Part shown: positions 56,921 through 64,000 of the stretch, piece by piece
Layout of the letters: the number at the start of each line of letters is the position of its first letter
Position numbering within the stretch: position 1 is the stretch's first letter
Source: Myxococcota bacterium
GTDB lineage: Bacteria; Myxococcota_A; Bradymonadia; UBA7976; UBA1532
Length of the DNA stretch: 64,000 nt
Assembly (NCBI GenBank): GCA_963169045.1
Contig: CAUJDF010000039.1
Span: 62,001-126,000, forward strand
Reading direction: 5' to 3'
The notes under the pieces: model-generated
What the model was told of the DNA's origin: nothing
Seen by the model: only the letters and a program-made list of their open reading frames with translations
Database searches by the model: none
Position numbers and translations under genes: made by a program

Positions 56921-56994
56921 ACGGGCAGCGCGGCCGAATATCGACGGCGGCCGCCGCGTCCCGCCCGCCGGAACCGCCTGCCATGGAGGACTCC

Positions 56995-57435
56995 ATGCGC
57001 CGATTGGCCTCGACCGCCGCCCTGTGCTTCGCCTCGGTCGCGCACGCGGGGCCGCCGGCGGGCGTCGACGTGGTCCGCGAGGCCGAGGCACGCATCGATG
57101 ACCTGCGCGCCACGCCGCGCGACGAGACCCCCGCGGCGCCGGTCGATGAGGCCACCTTCGGCGCGCTGGTGTTCGAGATGCACGCCGCGCCGTTCGTGGC
57201 GGAGCGCCGGGACGTGCTGCGCGCCGCTGTCGCCGGGCGCTGGTTCACCTCGGCCCAAGTCGCGCGCGTGCTCGACGCGTTCCCGTTCTCGTCCGACCAG
57301 GTCGAGGCCGTCCGCCTGCTGGTGCCCCGGCTGACGGATCCGGAGAACGCCTTCCGCCTGTTCGGCGCTTTCCCGTTCGAGGCCGATCGCGCGGCCGTGC
57401 GGGCGCTGCTCGAGGCGCGGCGTCCCGCCCCTTGA
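56995..57435 (+). CDS. Secreted DUF4476-domain protein
   Basis: A 146-residue protein with signal MRRLASTAALCFASVAHA and GGAGG five bases before the ATG. Residues about 50-140 match the DUF4476 pattern of repeated helices (RWFTSAQVARVLDAFPFSSD, VRLLVPRLTDPENAFRLFGA, FPFEADRAAVRALL). The family's function is unknown. It is followed 56 bases later by a PilZ gene on the same strand. Confidence 0.82.
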   Translation: MRRLASTAALCFASVAHAGPPAGVDVVREAEARIDDLRATPRDETPAAPVDEATFGALVFEMHAAPFVAERRDVLRAAVAGRWFTSAQVARVLDAFPFSSDQVEAVRLLVPRLTDPENAFRLFGAFPFEADRAAVRALLEARRPAP

Positions 57436-57491
57436 CGGGCGCGAGCGCGCGGTACGAAGATCGCGCGCGTTTCGTTCTGATGGAGGCGACG

Positions 57492-57848
57492 ATGTCGCGC
57501 ACCCGCCGTCGTTTCGGGCGCTTCGAGCGCGCGCTGCCCGTCGAGCTCGCGTTCGGGAGCGACATCCGCTCCGCGACGACGATCAACCTCGGCCTCGGCG
57601 GCATGCAGGTCGAGGCCGACGCCGACGTCGCCTTCGACACGCCCGTCATCTGCCGCTTCGACGTGCCGTCGCCGCCGCAGGCGGTCGAGGCCGGCGGCCG
57701 CGTGCTGTGGAGCCGTCGCGCCGAGTCCGGCCAGTGGGCGCTCGGCATCGCGTTCGACGCGCTGCGGCCCATCGACGTGTGGGCGCTGCTGCAGTACTTC
57801 AACCTGTCGAGCGCGGGTCAGCAGCAACAGGCGCTGCTCGACGACTGA
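57492..57848 (+). CDS. PilZ-domain protein
   Basis: A 118-residue single-domain PilZ protein. RRRFGRFERALPVEL supplies the Arg-rich loop, and INLGLGGMQV replaces the usual N-x-S-x-x-G (Gly for Ser), so cyclic di-GMP binding may be weaker. The ATG at 57492 is chosen because GGAGG lies five bases upstream; starts at 57480 and a TTG at 57432 are also open. It is convergent with the MYXO-CTERM gene at 57924. Confidence 0.82.
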   Translation: MSRTRRRFGRFERALPVELAFGSDIRSATTINLGLGGMQVEADADVAFDTPVICRFDVPSPPQAVEAGGRVLWSRRAESGQWALGIAFDALRPIDVWALLQYFNLSSAGQQQQALLDD

Positions 57849-57860
57849 GAGCCTGCGGAG

Positions 57861-57895
57861 CCCCCCGAGGCGGTCGAACGAGCGGCTCGCGGGGG
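57861..57895. terminator. GC-rich stem-loop between convergent genes
   Basis: CCCCCCGAG (57861-57869) can pair with CTCGCGGGGG (57886-57895) as a stem of eight or nine pairs with one bulge and a loop of about 16 bases. It lies in the 75-base gap between two convergent genes. There is no T tract. Confidence 0.3.
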
Positions 57896-57923
57896 ATCGG
57901 CATCGCCGACGCGCCCCGTCCGT

Positions 57924-60620
57924 TCAGCGACGCCGGCGCCTCAGCGCGACCAGCGCGAACAGCGCCGCGAAGACGGGCGCCGGGGCGCCCCGCGTCGCGT
58001 CGCAGTCACAGCCCGATTCGGCTTGCGTCTGTCCGACCGGCGTGCCGTCGGGCACTGCCGCATCCAGCGTGGGCGGCAGCGGCGCCGCGTCCGCCTCGCC
58101 GATGGGGGGACCGACGTCCGGCGCCCCGACCGTGCCGTCCGCCGGAACGGCGCCGTCCGTCGCGACGCCCGCGTCGCCGCCGGGCAGCACCGTCACCGGA
58201 TCGCGCACGCACTGGCCCGTGCCCATGACGATGGCGCAGTGCTCGCCGCGCGGACACGCCACGTCGCGGCACGGATCCTCGACGCAGCGGCCGTTGAGGC
58301 ACCGCAGGCCGAAGGCGCAGGCGACGCCGCCGCACGCGTCGTCGCGGCAGGCGCCGCGGACGCACACCTGGGCGCCGACGCAGGCGACGCCGCCGCACGC
58401 GTCCTCGGTGCACGCGCCGTCGATGCAGGACTGACCGAGCGGGCACGCCACCTCGGCGCACGAGCGGACGCAGGCGCCGTCGCGGCAGAACGTGCCCCCG
58501 CCGCACGCCACCCCGGCGCACGGATCGGGCTCGCACCCATTGAGGCGGCAGCGCAGACCCTCGGGACATCCCACGCCGTAGCAGTTGTCCGGCACGCAGG
58601 CGCCGTCGCGGCAGGCGTGGCGGGCCGGACACTCGACGCCGGCGCAGGGATCGACGCAGTCGCCGCTGCGCTCGCAGACCTGTCCTTCGGGGCACGCCTG
58701 GATCTCGCACGGGAGCAAGCACGCGCCGCCGGCGCAGCGGAGTGATCCGGCGCACTCGTTGTTGACGCACGGCTCGGCGCACCGGCCCGCGGCGCAGAGC
58801 TGCTCGCCGGCGCAGGTCGCCTCCTCGTCGGCGGCGCCGTCGCAGTCCTCGTCGCGGCCGTCGCAGGTCTCCGGAGGCACGGGACCGCAGCCACCGCACG
58901 CGTTGCGCAGGCCGTCGTCGACGCGTCCGTCGCAGTCGTCGTCGGTGCCGTTGCAGACCTCGGGCGCGCGATCGGACTTCGGGACGCAGGCGAGATCCCC
59001 ATCCACGCAGCGCACGGCGCCCACGCCGCAGCGACCGACCGCTCCGGTCGCGCAGGGTTGGTCGTCGATCGCCTCGTCGATGGCGCCGTCGCAGTCGTTG
59101 TCGAGGCCGTCGCAGCGCTCGACGCCGGCTTCCACCTCGGGCCGGCAGACGACGCCCGCGCCGTTCTCGTCGCACACCTCGCGTCCGGCGGCGCAGACAC
59201 CGGGCATGCCGCTCTCGCAGGCGGCGCCGGCGCGACCGAGGCCCTCGTCGATGCGTCCGTCGCAGTCGTCATCGTCGCCGTTGCACTGCTCTTCGCCGGG
59301 CGCGGCGCGATCCTGGCACATGGGCACGCCGTCGAGGCAGGCGCGCACGCCTGCCTCGCACACGCCCGGGCGTCCGGTCCGGCAGGCGTCCCCGAGCCCG
59401 GGTACCTCCTCGTCGGTCGCGCCGTCGCAGTCGTTGTCGACGGCGTCGCACGCCTCGGGCAGCGGGGGCTCGCAGCGATCGCAGACGTCGCCGCGGCCGT
59501 CGCCGTCGAAGTCGGCCTGATCGGCGTTGGGTCGCCCGGGGCAGTTGTCGCACGCGTCGCCGATGCCATCGCCGTCTGCGTCGAGCTGGTCGGCGTCCGG
59601 CGCCTCGGGACACGAGTCGCACGCGTCGCCGACGCGGTCGCCGTCGACGTCGACCTGGTCGGGGTTGGCCAGCTCGGGGCAGTTGTCGTCCCGAACGCAG
59701 ACGGCGTCGCCATCCTCGTCCGAGCAGGCCACGCCGACGCCCCACTGCACGTTGTAGCAGAGGCGCGCGCTGAGGGCCCCGGGCCGCAGCGGTCCCGTCT
59801 CGTAGCGCAGGCTGAGCGTCACGTCGTAGCCGCGGTCGGTCACGAGGTCGCGGTTGACGTCGGTGGAGTCCCCGCGCTCGTCGGTGATCGCGCGCCGCAG
59901 CGGCTCGCAGCCGTCACCGGTGCGCGCGATGCGACGCCGGCTCTCGCTGTACTCGCCGAGCTCCCAGCCCTCGAGGCGCCGGTCCTCGGGATCGCTGCCG
60001 AAGAGCGCGAGATACGTCGTCGGCTGGTTCGGATCGTCCCCCTGGTCGAACTCGTAGACCGTCTTGGGGCTGCCCTGTGATACCCCACCGAAATCATTGT
60101 TGAAATTGCTGGCGAAGAACAGGTCGCCGTCCATGTAGGGCGTCAGGTAGATGCCCGCGATCGGCGCGTCGGTCTCGTTGCGGAAGGTGTAGCACTGGGT
60201 CAGGACGTTGCAGTTGAACTCGGCCTCGAGGTGCACGGCGACGCCGTCCACCGTGAAGTCGCTGACGAGGCGGTTGCCCTCGCCATGGGCGCGCGCCGGC
60301 ACGTCGCCGATGCGCCCCAGCTCGAGCCACCGGCCGCGGCTCTCGCCCTCCTGGGTGACGCAGAGGAACGGCATGCTCTCGAAGACGGTGCTGCGTGCGC
60401 CGACGTCGGGCTCGTCGCCGGCGGGATCGAACAGCGCGTCGACGTCGACGGCCGTGGCGCTGCCGAAGGCGCCGAAGACGTCGAGCCCCAGCTCGACTCG
60501 TCCGAGCTCGACGTCGCACGCGGGATCCGTCGCGAACGCCTGGAATCGGTCGACGGGCGCCGCGTGCGCCACGCCCAGTCCGCCAGCCGTGATGGCCGCG
60601 GCGATCCGCCCCCGCTTCAT
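57924..60620 (-). CDS. Thrombospondin-3/MopE/Cys-rich protein with MYXO-CTERM
   Basis: An 898-residue secreted protein (signal [25 protein letters not shown] five bases before the ATG). Residues about 30-300 are a beta-rich N-terminal domain. Three thrombospondin type 3 calcium repeats follow ([39 protein letters not shown]; about 320-390). Then come five MopE-related units (about 395-640) and Cys-rich modules (about 640-800) with [21 protein letters not shown] Pro/Ala/Asp linker leads to the MYXO-CTERM tail (SGCDCD, hydrophobic stretch, RRRRR). It is probably surface-anchored and calcium-stabilised. Confidence 0.9.
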   Translation of the reverse strand: MKRGRIAAAITAGGLGVAHAAPVDRFQAFATDPACDVELGRVELGLDVFGAFGSATAVDVDALFDPAGDEPDVGARSTVFESMPFLCVTQEGESRGRWLELGRIGDVPARAHGEGNRLVSDFTVDGVAVHLEAEFNCNVLTQCYTFRNETDAPIAGIYLTPYMDGDLFFASNFNNDFGGVSQGSPKTVYEFDQGDDPNQPTTYLALFGSDPEDRRLEGWELGEYSESRRRIARTGDGCEPLRRAITDERGDSTDVNRDLVTDRGYDVTLSLRYETGPLRPGALSARLCYNVQWGVGVACSDEDGDAVCVRDDNCPELANPDQVDVDGDRVGDACDSCPEAPDADQLDADGDGIGDACDNCPGRPNADQADFDGDGRGDVCDRCEPPLPEACDAVDNDCDGATDEEVPGLGDACRTGRPGVCEAGVRACLDGVPMCQDRAAPGEEQCNGDDDDCDGRIDEGLGRAGAACESGMPGVCAAGREVCDENGAGVVCRPEVEAGVERCDGLDNDCDGAIDEAIDDQPCATGAVGRCGVGAVRCVDGDLACVPKSDRAPEVCNGTDDDCDGRVDDGLRNACGGCGPVPPETCDGRDEDCDGAADEEATCAGEQLCAAGRCAEPCVNNECAGSLRCAGGACLLPCEIQACPEGQVCERSGDCVDPCAGVECPARHACRDGACVPDNCYGVGCPEGLRCRLNGCEPDPCAGVACGGGTFCRDGACVRSCAEVACPLGQSCIDGACTEDACGGVACVGAQVCVRGACRDDACGGVACAFGLRCLNGRCVEDPCRDVACPRGEHCAIVMGTGQCVRDPVTVLPGGDAGVATDGAVPADGTVGAPDVGPPIGEADAAPLPPTLDAAVPDGTPVGQTQAESGCDCDATRGAPAPVFAALFALVALRRRRR

Positions 60621-60682
60621 CCGTGCTCCCCGAGACGTTGCGCACAGGATGCGCAGCGCCCGGTGATGGCGTCAAACGCGCT

Positions 60683-63574
60683 TCACAGCAGGGGATGCAG
60701 GGCGCGCCCCGTGTGGCTGGCGTCGACGAGGGACACCGCCTCGGGGGTACCTTCGGCGATCACCCGGCCGCCGCGACTGCCACCTTCGGGGCCGAGGTCG
60801 ATGATCCAGTCGGCGACCTTCATGATGTCGAGGTTGTGCTCGATCATCACCACCGTGTTGCCGCCGTCGACGAGCCGCTGCACCACCTCGAGCAGGCGGC
60901 GGATGTCCTCGAAGTGCAGCCCGGTCGACGGCTCGTCGAGGATGTACAGCGTGCGCCCGGTGGAGCGGCGCGCCAGCTCGCGGCTCAGCTTGATGCGCTG
61001 CGCCTCGCCGCCGGAGAGCGTCGTCGACGCCTGCCCCAGGTGCAGGTAGCCGAGGCCGACGTCCTGGAGTGTCTGCAGCGTGCGCTTGATGCCCTTGTGG
61101 TTCTGGAAGAGCTCCACCGCGTCGTCGATCGACGTCTCGAGCAGCTCGGCGATGTTCTTGTCGAGGTAGCGCACGCGCAGCGTCGCCTCGTTGAACCGCT
61201 GGCCGTGGCAGACCTCGCAGGGCACGTAAACGTCGGCGAGGAAGTGCATCTCGACCTTGGTGACGCCCGCGCCCTCGCACGCCTCGCAGCGCCCGCCCTT
61301 CACGTTGAAGCTGAAGCGCCCCGGCCCGAAGCCGTAGGCGCGCGCCTCCCGCGTGGACGCATACACGCTGCGGATCTCGTCCCAGAGCTTGGTGTAGGTG
61401 GCCGGATTGCTGCGCGGCGTGCGCCCGATCGGGCTCTGGTCGATGTCGATGACCTTGTCGAGGTGCTCGAGCCCCTCGAGCGCATCGTGGTGCGCCGGAG
61501 TGACCTGCGCGCCGTTGAGCGCCCGGGCCGCCGCCGGGAACAGGATCTCGTTGATCAGGGTCGACTTGCCGGCCCCGCTCACGCCGGTGACGCAGGTGAA
61601 CACCCCGAGCGGGATGGCGACGTCGACGCCGCGCAGGTTGTTGGCGCGGGCGCCGCGGATGACGATCTGACGCTTCGGGTCGACCGGACGACGCTTCTCG
61701 GGCATGTCGATGGCGCGCCGGCCTGACAGGTAGGCGCCGGTGAGGCTGCGCGGATCGTCCTTGATCGCCGACGGCGGACCGCTGAAGACGACCTCGCCGC
61801 CGTGCCGGCCCGCGCCCGGACCGAAGTCGACGATCCAGTCGGCGGCCTCCATCGTCTCGGTGTCGTGCTCGACGACCAGCACGCTGTTGCCCAGGTTGCG
61901 CAGGTGCTCGAGCGTGTCGATCAGCCGCCGGTTGTCGCGCGGGTGCAGGCCGATCGACGGCTCGTCGAGGATGTACATCACGCCGGTCAGCTCGCTGCCG
62001 AGCTGGCTGGCGAGCCGGATGCGCTGGCTCTCGCCGCCGCTGAGGCTCGGGCCGGGCCGGTCCAGCGTCAGGTAGTCGAGGCCGACGTTGTTGAGGAAGC
62101 GCAGGCGACCGACGATCTCGCGCACGAGGTCCTGCGCGATGACGCCGCGGTTGCCCGACAGCCGCAGACTCCCGAAGAACTCATGGGCTCTCTGAATCGT
62201 CCAGCCGCCGACCTCGACGATCGTTACGCCCTCGACCCGCACCGCCGCCGACTCGGCGCGCAGGCGGTGCCCCTTGCAGGTCTTGCACGGCCGGCTGCTG
62301 AAGTAACCGGCGAGGTGCGCCCGGGCGTCCTCGCTCTGGCTCTCGCGCCACCGCCGCATCATGTACGGGATGACGCCCTCCCACGCGCTCGAGAAGCCGC
62401 GCGAGCCGCCGCCGTGCTTGAACCGGACCTGGACCTCGGTCTCGCCCGATCCGAGCAGCATCGCGTCCTGCTGCGCCTTCGTGAGCTTCACGAACGGAGT
62501 GTCGAGGTCGAAGCCGTAGTGCTCGCCGACGGCCTCGCCCATGCGGCGCAGCCATGCGCCCGAGGGGTGGTTCATGAGCCAGCGCCACGGCTTGATGGCG
62601 CCGTCGTTGATCGAGAGGGCCGGGTCAGGGACGACGCGCTCCGCGTCGATCTCGAGCGCCGTCCCGAGGCCGTTGCAGTCGCGGCACATGCCGAGCGGCC
62701 CGTTGAACGAGAAGGCCGCCGGCGTGAGCTCGGGGAACCCGATCTTGCAGTGCGAGCACCAGCGGTCCTCGCTGAAGAGCCGGTCCGCCTCCTCGCCGAC
62801 CACCGACACCACCAGCTTGCCGCTGCCGCGCTTGAGCGCCGTCTCCACCGAGTCGGTGACGCGCGGCCGCGCGTCGGGGCGCGCGACGAGCCGGTCGATG
62901 ACCACGTCGAGGTCGTGCTTGCGCTTCTTGTCGAGCGTGAGCTTCTCGTCGAGCTCGACGACCTCGCCGTTCAGGCGGATGCGCGCGAATCCCTGCGTGC
63001 GCAGCTCGTCGAGCAGCTCCTTGTACTCGCCCTTGCGGTTCTCGACGACCGGCGCCAGCAGCACGTACTTCGTGCCCTCGGGCAGCCGCTGCAGCTCGTC
63101 GACGATCTCCTGGGCGCTCTGGGCGGTCACCGGCCGCTGACACTGATGGCAGTGCTGGACACCGGCGCGGGCGAACAGCACGCGGAGGTAGTCGTAGATC
63201 TCGGTGATGGTGCCGACGGTCGAGCGTGGATTGCGGCTGGCCGCCTTCTGCTCGATGGAGATCGTCGGCGACAGCCCGCGAATGCTGTCGTACTTGGGCT
63301 TCTCCATCTGACCGAGGAACTGGCGCGCGTAGGCCGAGAGGCTCTCGACGTAGCGCCGCTGGCCCTCGGCGAACAGCGTGTCGAACGCCAGCGACGACTT
63401 GCCGCTGCCGGAGACGCCGGTGAAGACGACCAGCTTTTTTTTCGGGATGGCGAGGTCGACGCCCTTGAGGTTGTGCTCGCGCGCACCGCGCACGATGAGA
63501 TGGTCGAGCTCGCGGACGGGCTCGTCGGCGGGCGTGCCGGCCGCAGAGGACGCGTCGTCAGACATTCTGGACAT
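60683..63574 (-). CDS. uvrA: Excinuclease ABC subunit A
   Basis: A 963-residue DNA-damage-recognition ATPase of nucleotide excision repair. Two ABC ATPase halves each have Walker A (GVSGSGKSS and GVSGAGKST), signature (LSGGESQR and LSGGEAQR) and Walker B (YILDEPSIGLH and YILDEPSTGLH). The zinc modules are present (CSHC...CRDC and CEAC...CEVC). Length is close to the usual 940. The start at 63574 is followed by ATG at 63565; neither has a strong Shine-Dalgarno. TTGCAA and CATCTT (63630-63602, 17 apart) form a weak promoter candidate. It diverges from mpl. Confidence 0.98.
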   Translation of the reverse strand: MSRMSDDASSAAGTPADEPVRELDHLIVRGAREHNLKGVDLAIPKKKLVVFTGVSGSGKSSLAFDTLFAEGQRRYVESLSAYARQFLGQMEKPKYDSIRGLSPTISIEQKAASRNPRSTVGTITEIYDYLRVLFARAGVQHCHQCQRPVTAQSAQEIVDELQRLPEGTKYVLLAPVVENRKGEYKELLDELRTQGFARIRLNGEVVELDEKLTLDKKRKHDLDVVIDRLVARPDARPRVTDSVETALKRGSGKLVVSVVGEEADRLFSEDRWCSHCKIGFPELTPAAFSFNGPLGMCRDCNGLGTALEIDAERVVPDPALSINDGAIKPWRWLMNHPSGAWLRRMGEAVGEHYGFDLDTPFVKLTKAQQDAMLLGSGETEVQVRFKHGGGSRGFSSAWEGVIPYMMRRWRESQSEDARAHLAGYFSSRPCKTCKGHRLRAESAAVRVEGVTIVEVGGWTIQRAHEFFGSLRLSGNRGVIAQDLVREIVGRLRFLNNVGLDYLTLDRPGPSLSGGESQRIRLASQLGSELTGVMYILDEPSIGLHPRDNRRLIDTLEHLRNLGNSVLVVEHDTETMEAADWIVDFGPGAGRHGGEVVFSGPPSAIKDDPRSLTGAYLSGRRAIDMPEKRRPVDPKRQIVIRGARANNLRGVDVAIPLGVFTCVTGVSGAGKSTLINEILFPAAARALNGAQVTPAHHDALEGLEHLDKVIDIDQSPIGRTPRSNPATYTKLWDEIRSVYASTREARAYGFGPGRFSFNVKGGRCEACEGAGVTKVEMHFLADVYVPCEVCHGQRFNEATLRVRYLDKNIAELLETSIDDAVELFQNHKGIKRTLQTLQDVGLGYLHLGQASTTLSGGEAQRIKLSRELARRSTGRTLYILDEPSTGLHFEDIRRLLEVVQRLVDGGNTVVMIEHNLDIMKVADWIIDLGPEGGSRGGRVIAEGTPEAVSLVDASHTGRALHPLL

Positions 63575-63665
63575 CGGTTCAGTGTTCCGAGGTTCGCGGG
63601 AAAGATGCCCACCGCCCCCGCGCCTTGCAAGTCATCGGGAAAAAAGTCGTGTTAAAAGGCCCTCC

Positions 63666-64000
63666 ATGACCAAGCCCCATCAGCCGTGGTTCGTCCGGCG
63701 TCCGATGCCGACGACGGTGAAGAAGGTCCACCTCATCGGCATCGCCGGCGCCGGCATGGGCGCGTTCGCCACCATGCTGCAGGAGGCCGGCTTCGAGGTC
63801 CGCGGGTCCGACCGCGGCGTCTACCCGCCCATGAGCGACGTGCTCACCCGCGCCGGGATCCGGTGGATGGAGGGCTGGGCGCCCGAGCACCTCGACTGGA
63901 ATCCCGACCTCGTCGTCGTCGGCAACGTCTGCAGGCGGGACAACCCCGAGGCCGTCGCCGCCGAGCAACGCGGCATCGCGGCGGTGTCGTTCCCGCAGGC
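63666..64000 (+). CDS. mpl: Mpl-type murein peptide ligase, 3' end outside window
   Basis: The first 111 residues of a Mur ligase. The nucleotide-binding HLIGIAGAGMGAFATM is present near residue 22, and VYPPMSDVL and VVGNVCRRDNPEA match UDP-MurNAc:L-Ala-gamma-D-Glu-meso-DAP ligase (Mpl) rather than MurC. Mpl re-uses tripeptide from old peptidoglycan. The start ATG is at 63666, preceded by AAAGG at six bases and TTAAAA at eight bases. The gene is cut by the window edge. Confidence 0.88.
   Translation, partial: MTKPHQPWFVRRPMPTTVKKVHLIGIAGAGMGAFATMLQEAGFEVRGSDRGVYPPMSDVLTRAGIRWMEGWAPEHLDWNPDLVVVGNVCRRDNPEAVAAEQRGIAAVSFPQ

Noticed and set aside
63125-63175. Extra CxxC (HCHQC) in UvrA as an unusual third zinc site
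   Set aside because: A Cys pair at this place is a usual part of UvrA sequences.

Overview
This is a very GC-rich, densely packed bacterial chromosome segment, most likely from a member of the Myxococcota. The evidence is C-terminal tails of the MYXO-CTERM type (Cys, hydrophobic stretch, Arg cluster) on at least two secreted proteins, three tandem bactofilins, several Ser/Thr kinases with PEGA modules, an FHA-headed sigma-54 activator, and a run of giant MopE-related, cysteine-rich lipoproteins. No rRNA, tRNA, CRISPR array, phage or transposase gene was seen. Every stretch over 300 bases is coding except about 52240-52665, which holds repeats.

Layout: 1-4.9 kb holds the end of a cytochrome-c-motif protein, a GAF/PAS histidine kinase and a small secreted protein. 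4.9-7.8 kb holds two zinc-ribbon/double-FHA proteins and a PilZ protein. 7.7-11.25 kb is a leftward operon of three bactofilins, pyrE, a lipoprotein and an alpha/beta hydrolase behind a good sigma-70 promoter, preceded by a degenerate MPN/JAMM-like gene. 11.8-20.8 kb is two overlapping giant lipoprotein genes (1975 and 1018 aa). 20.8-33 kb is signalling: three Ser/Thr kinases, the FHA/sigma-54 activator diverging from one of them, an acyl-CoA dehydrogenase, a beta-helix lipoprotein and a PEGA-adjacent lipoprotein. 33-38 kb holds an SppA-type protease with a barrel-like N-terminal region and mutS2. 38-42.3 kb holds an IPT/TIG lipoprotein coupled to an orphan astB. 42.4-49.8 kb holds envelope and housekeeping genes (TPR lipoprotein, TlpA-like protein, MotA/TolQ/ExbB protein, FtsB-like protein, GAF-GGDEF, PIN-PhoH). 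49.9-52.2 kb is a secreted protein and two tandem matrixin-like proteases. 52.2-60.6 kb is repeats plus three more cysteine-rich or MopE-related surface proteins, with a DUF4476 and a PilZ gene. 60.7-64 kb is uvrA and the start of mpl.

Two themes stand out. The first is a large investment in calcium- or metal-binding, cysteine-rich surface proteins at two loci, each with lipobox or MYXO-CTERM anchoring and with secreted metalloproteases beside one of them. The second is phospho-signalling, with kinases and FHA readers side by side. The most unusual DNA is a pair of related elements with terminal inverted repeats (43355-43597 and 52276-52452), the second abutting a different palindrome-ended element (52455-52666) that stops at the termination codon of a surface lipoprotein gene. 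Start codons are often non-ATG, four-base start/stop overlaps are common, and several genes without a Shine-Dalgarno sequence have a -10-like hexamer 7-8 bases before the start, suggesting leaderless mRNAs.
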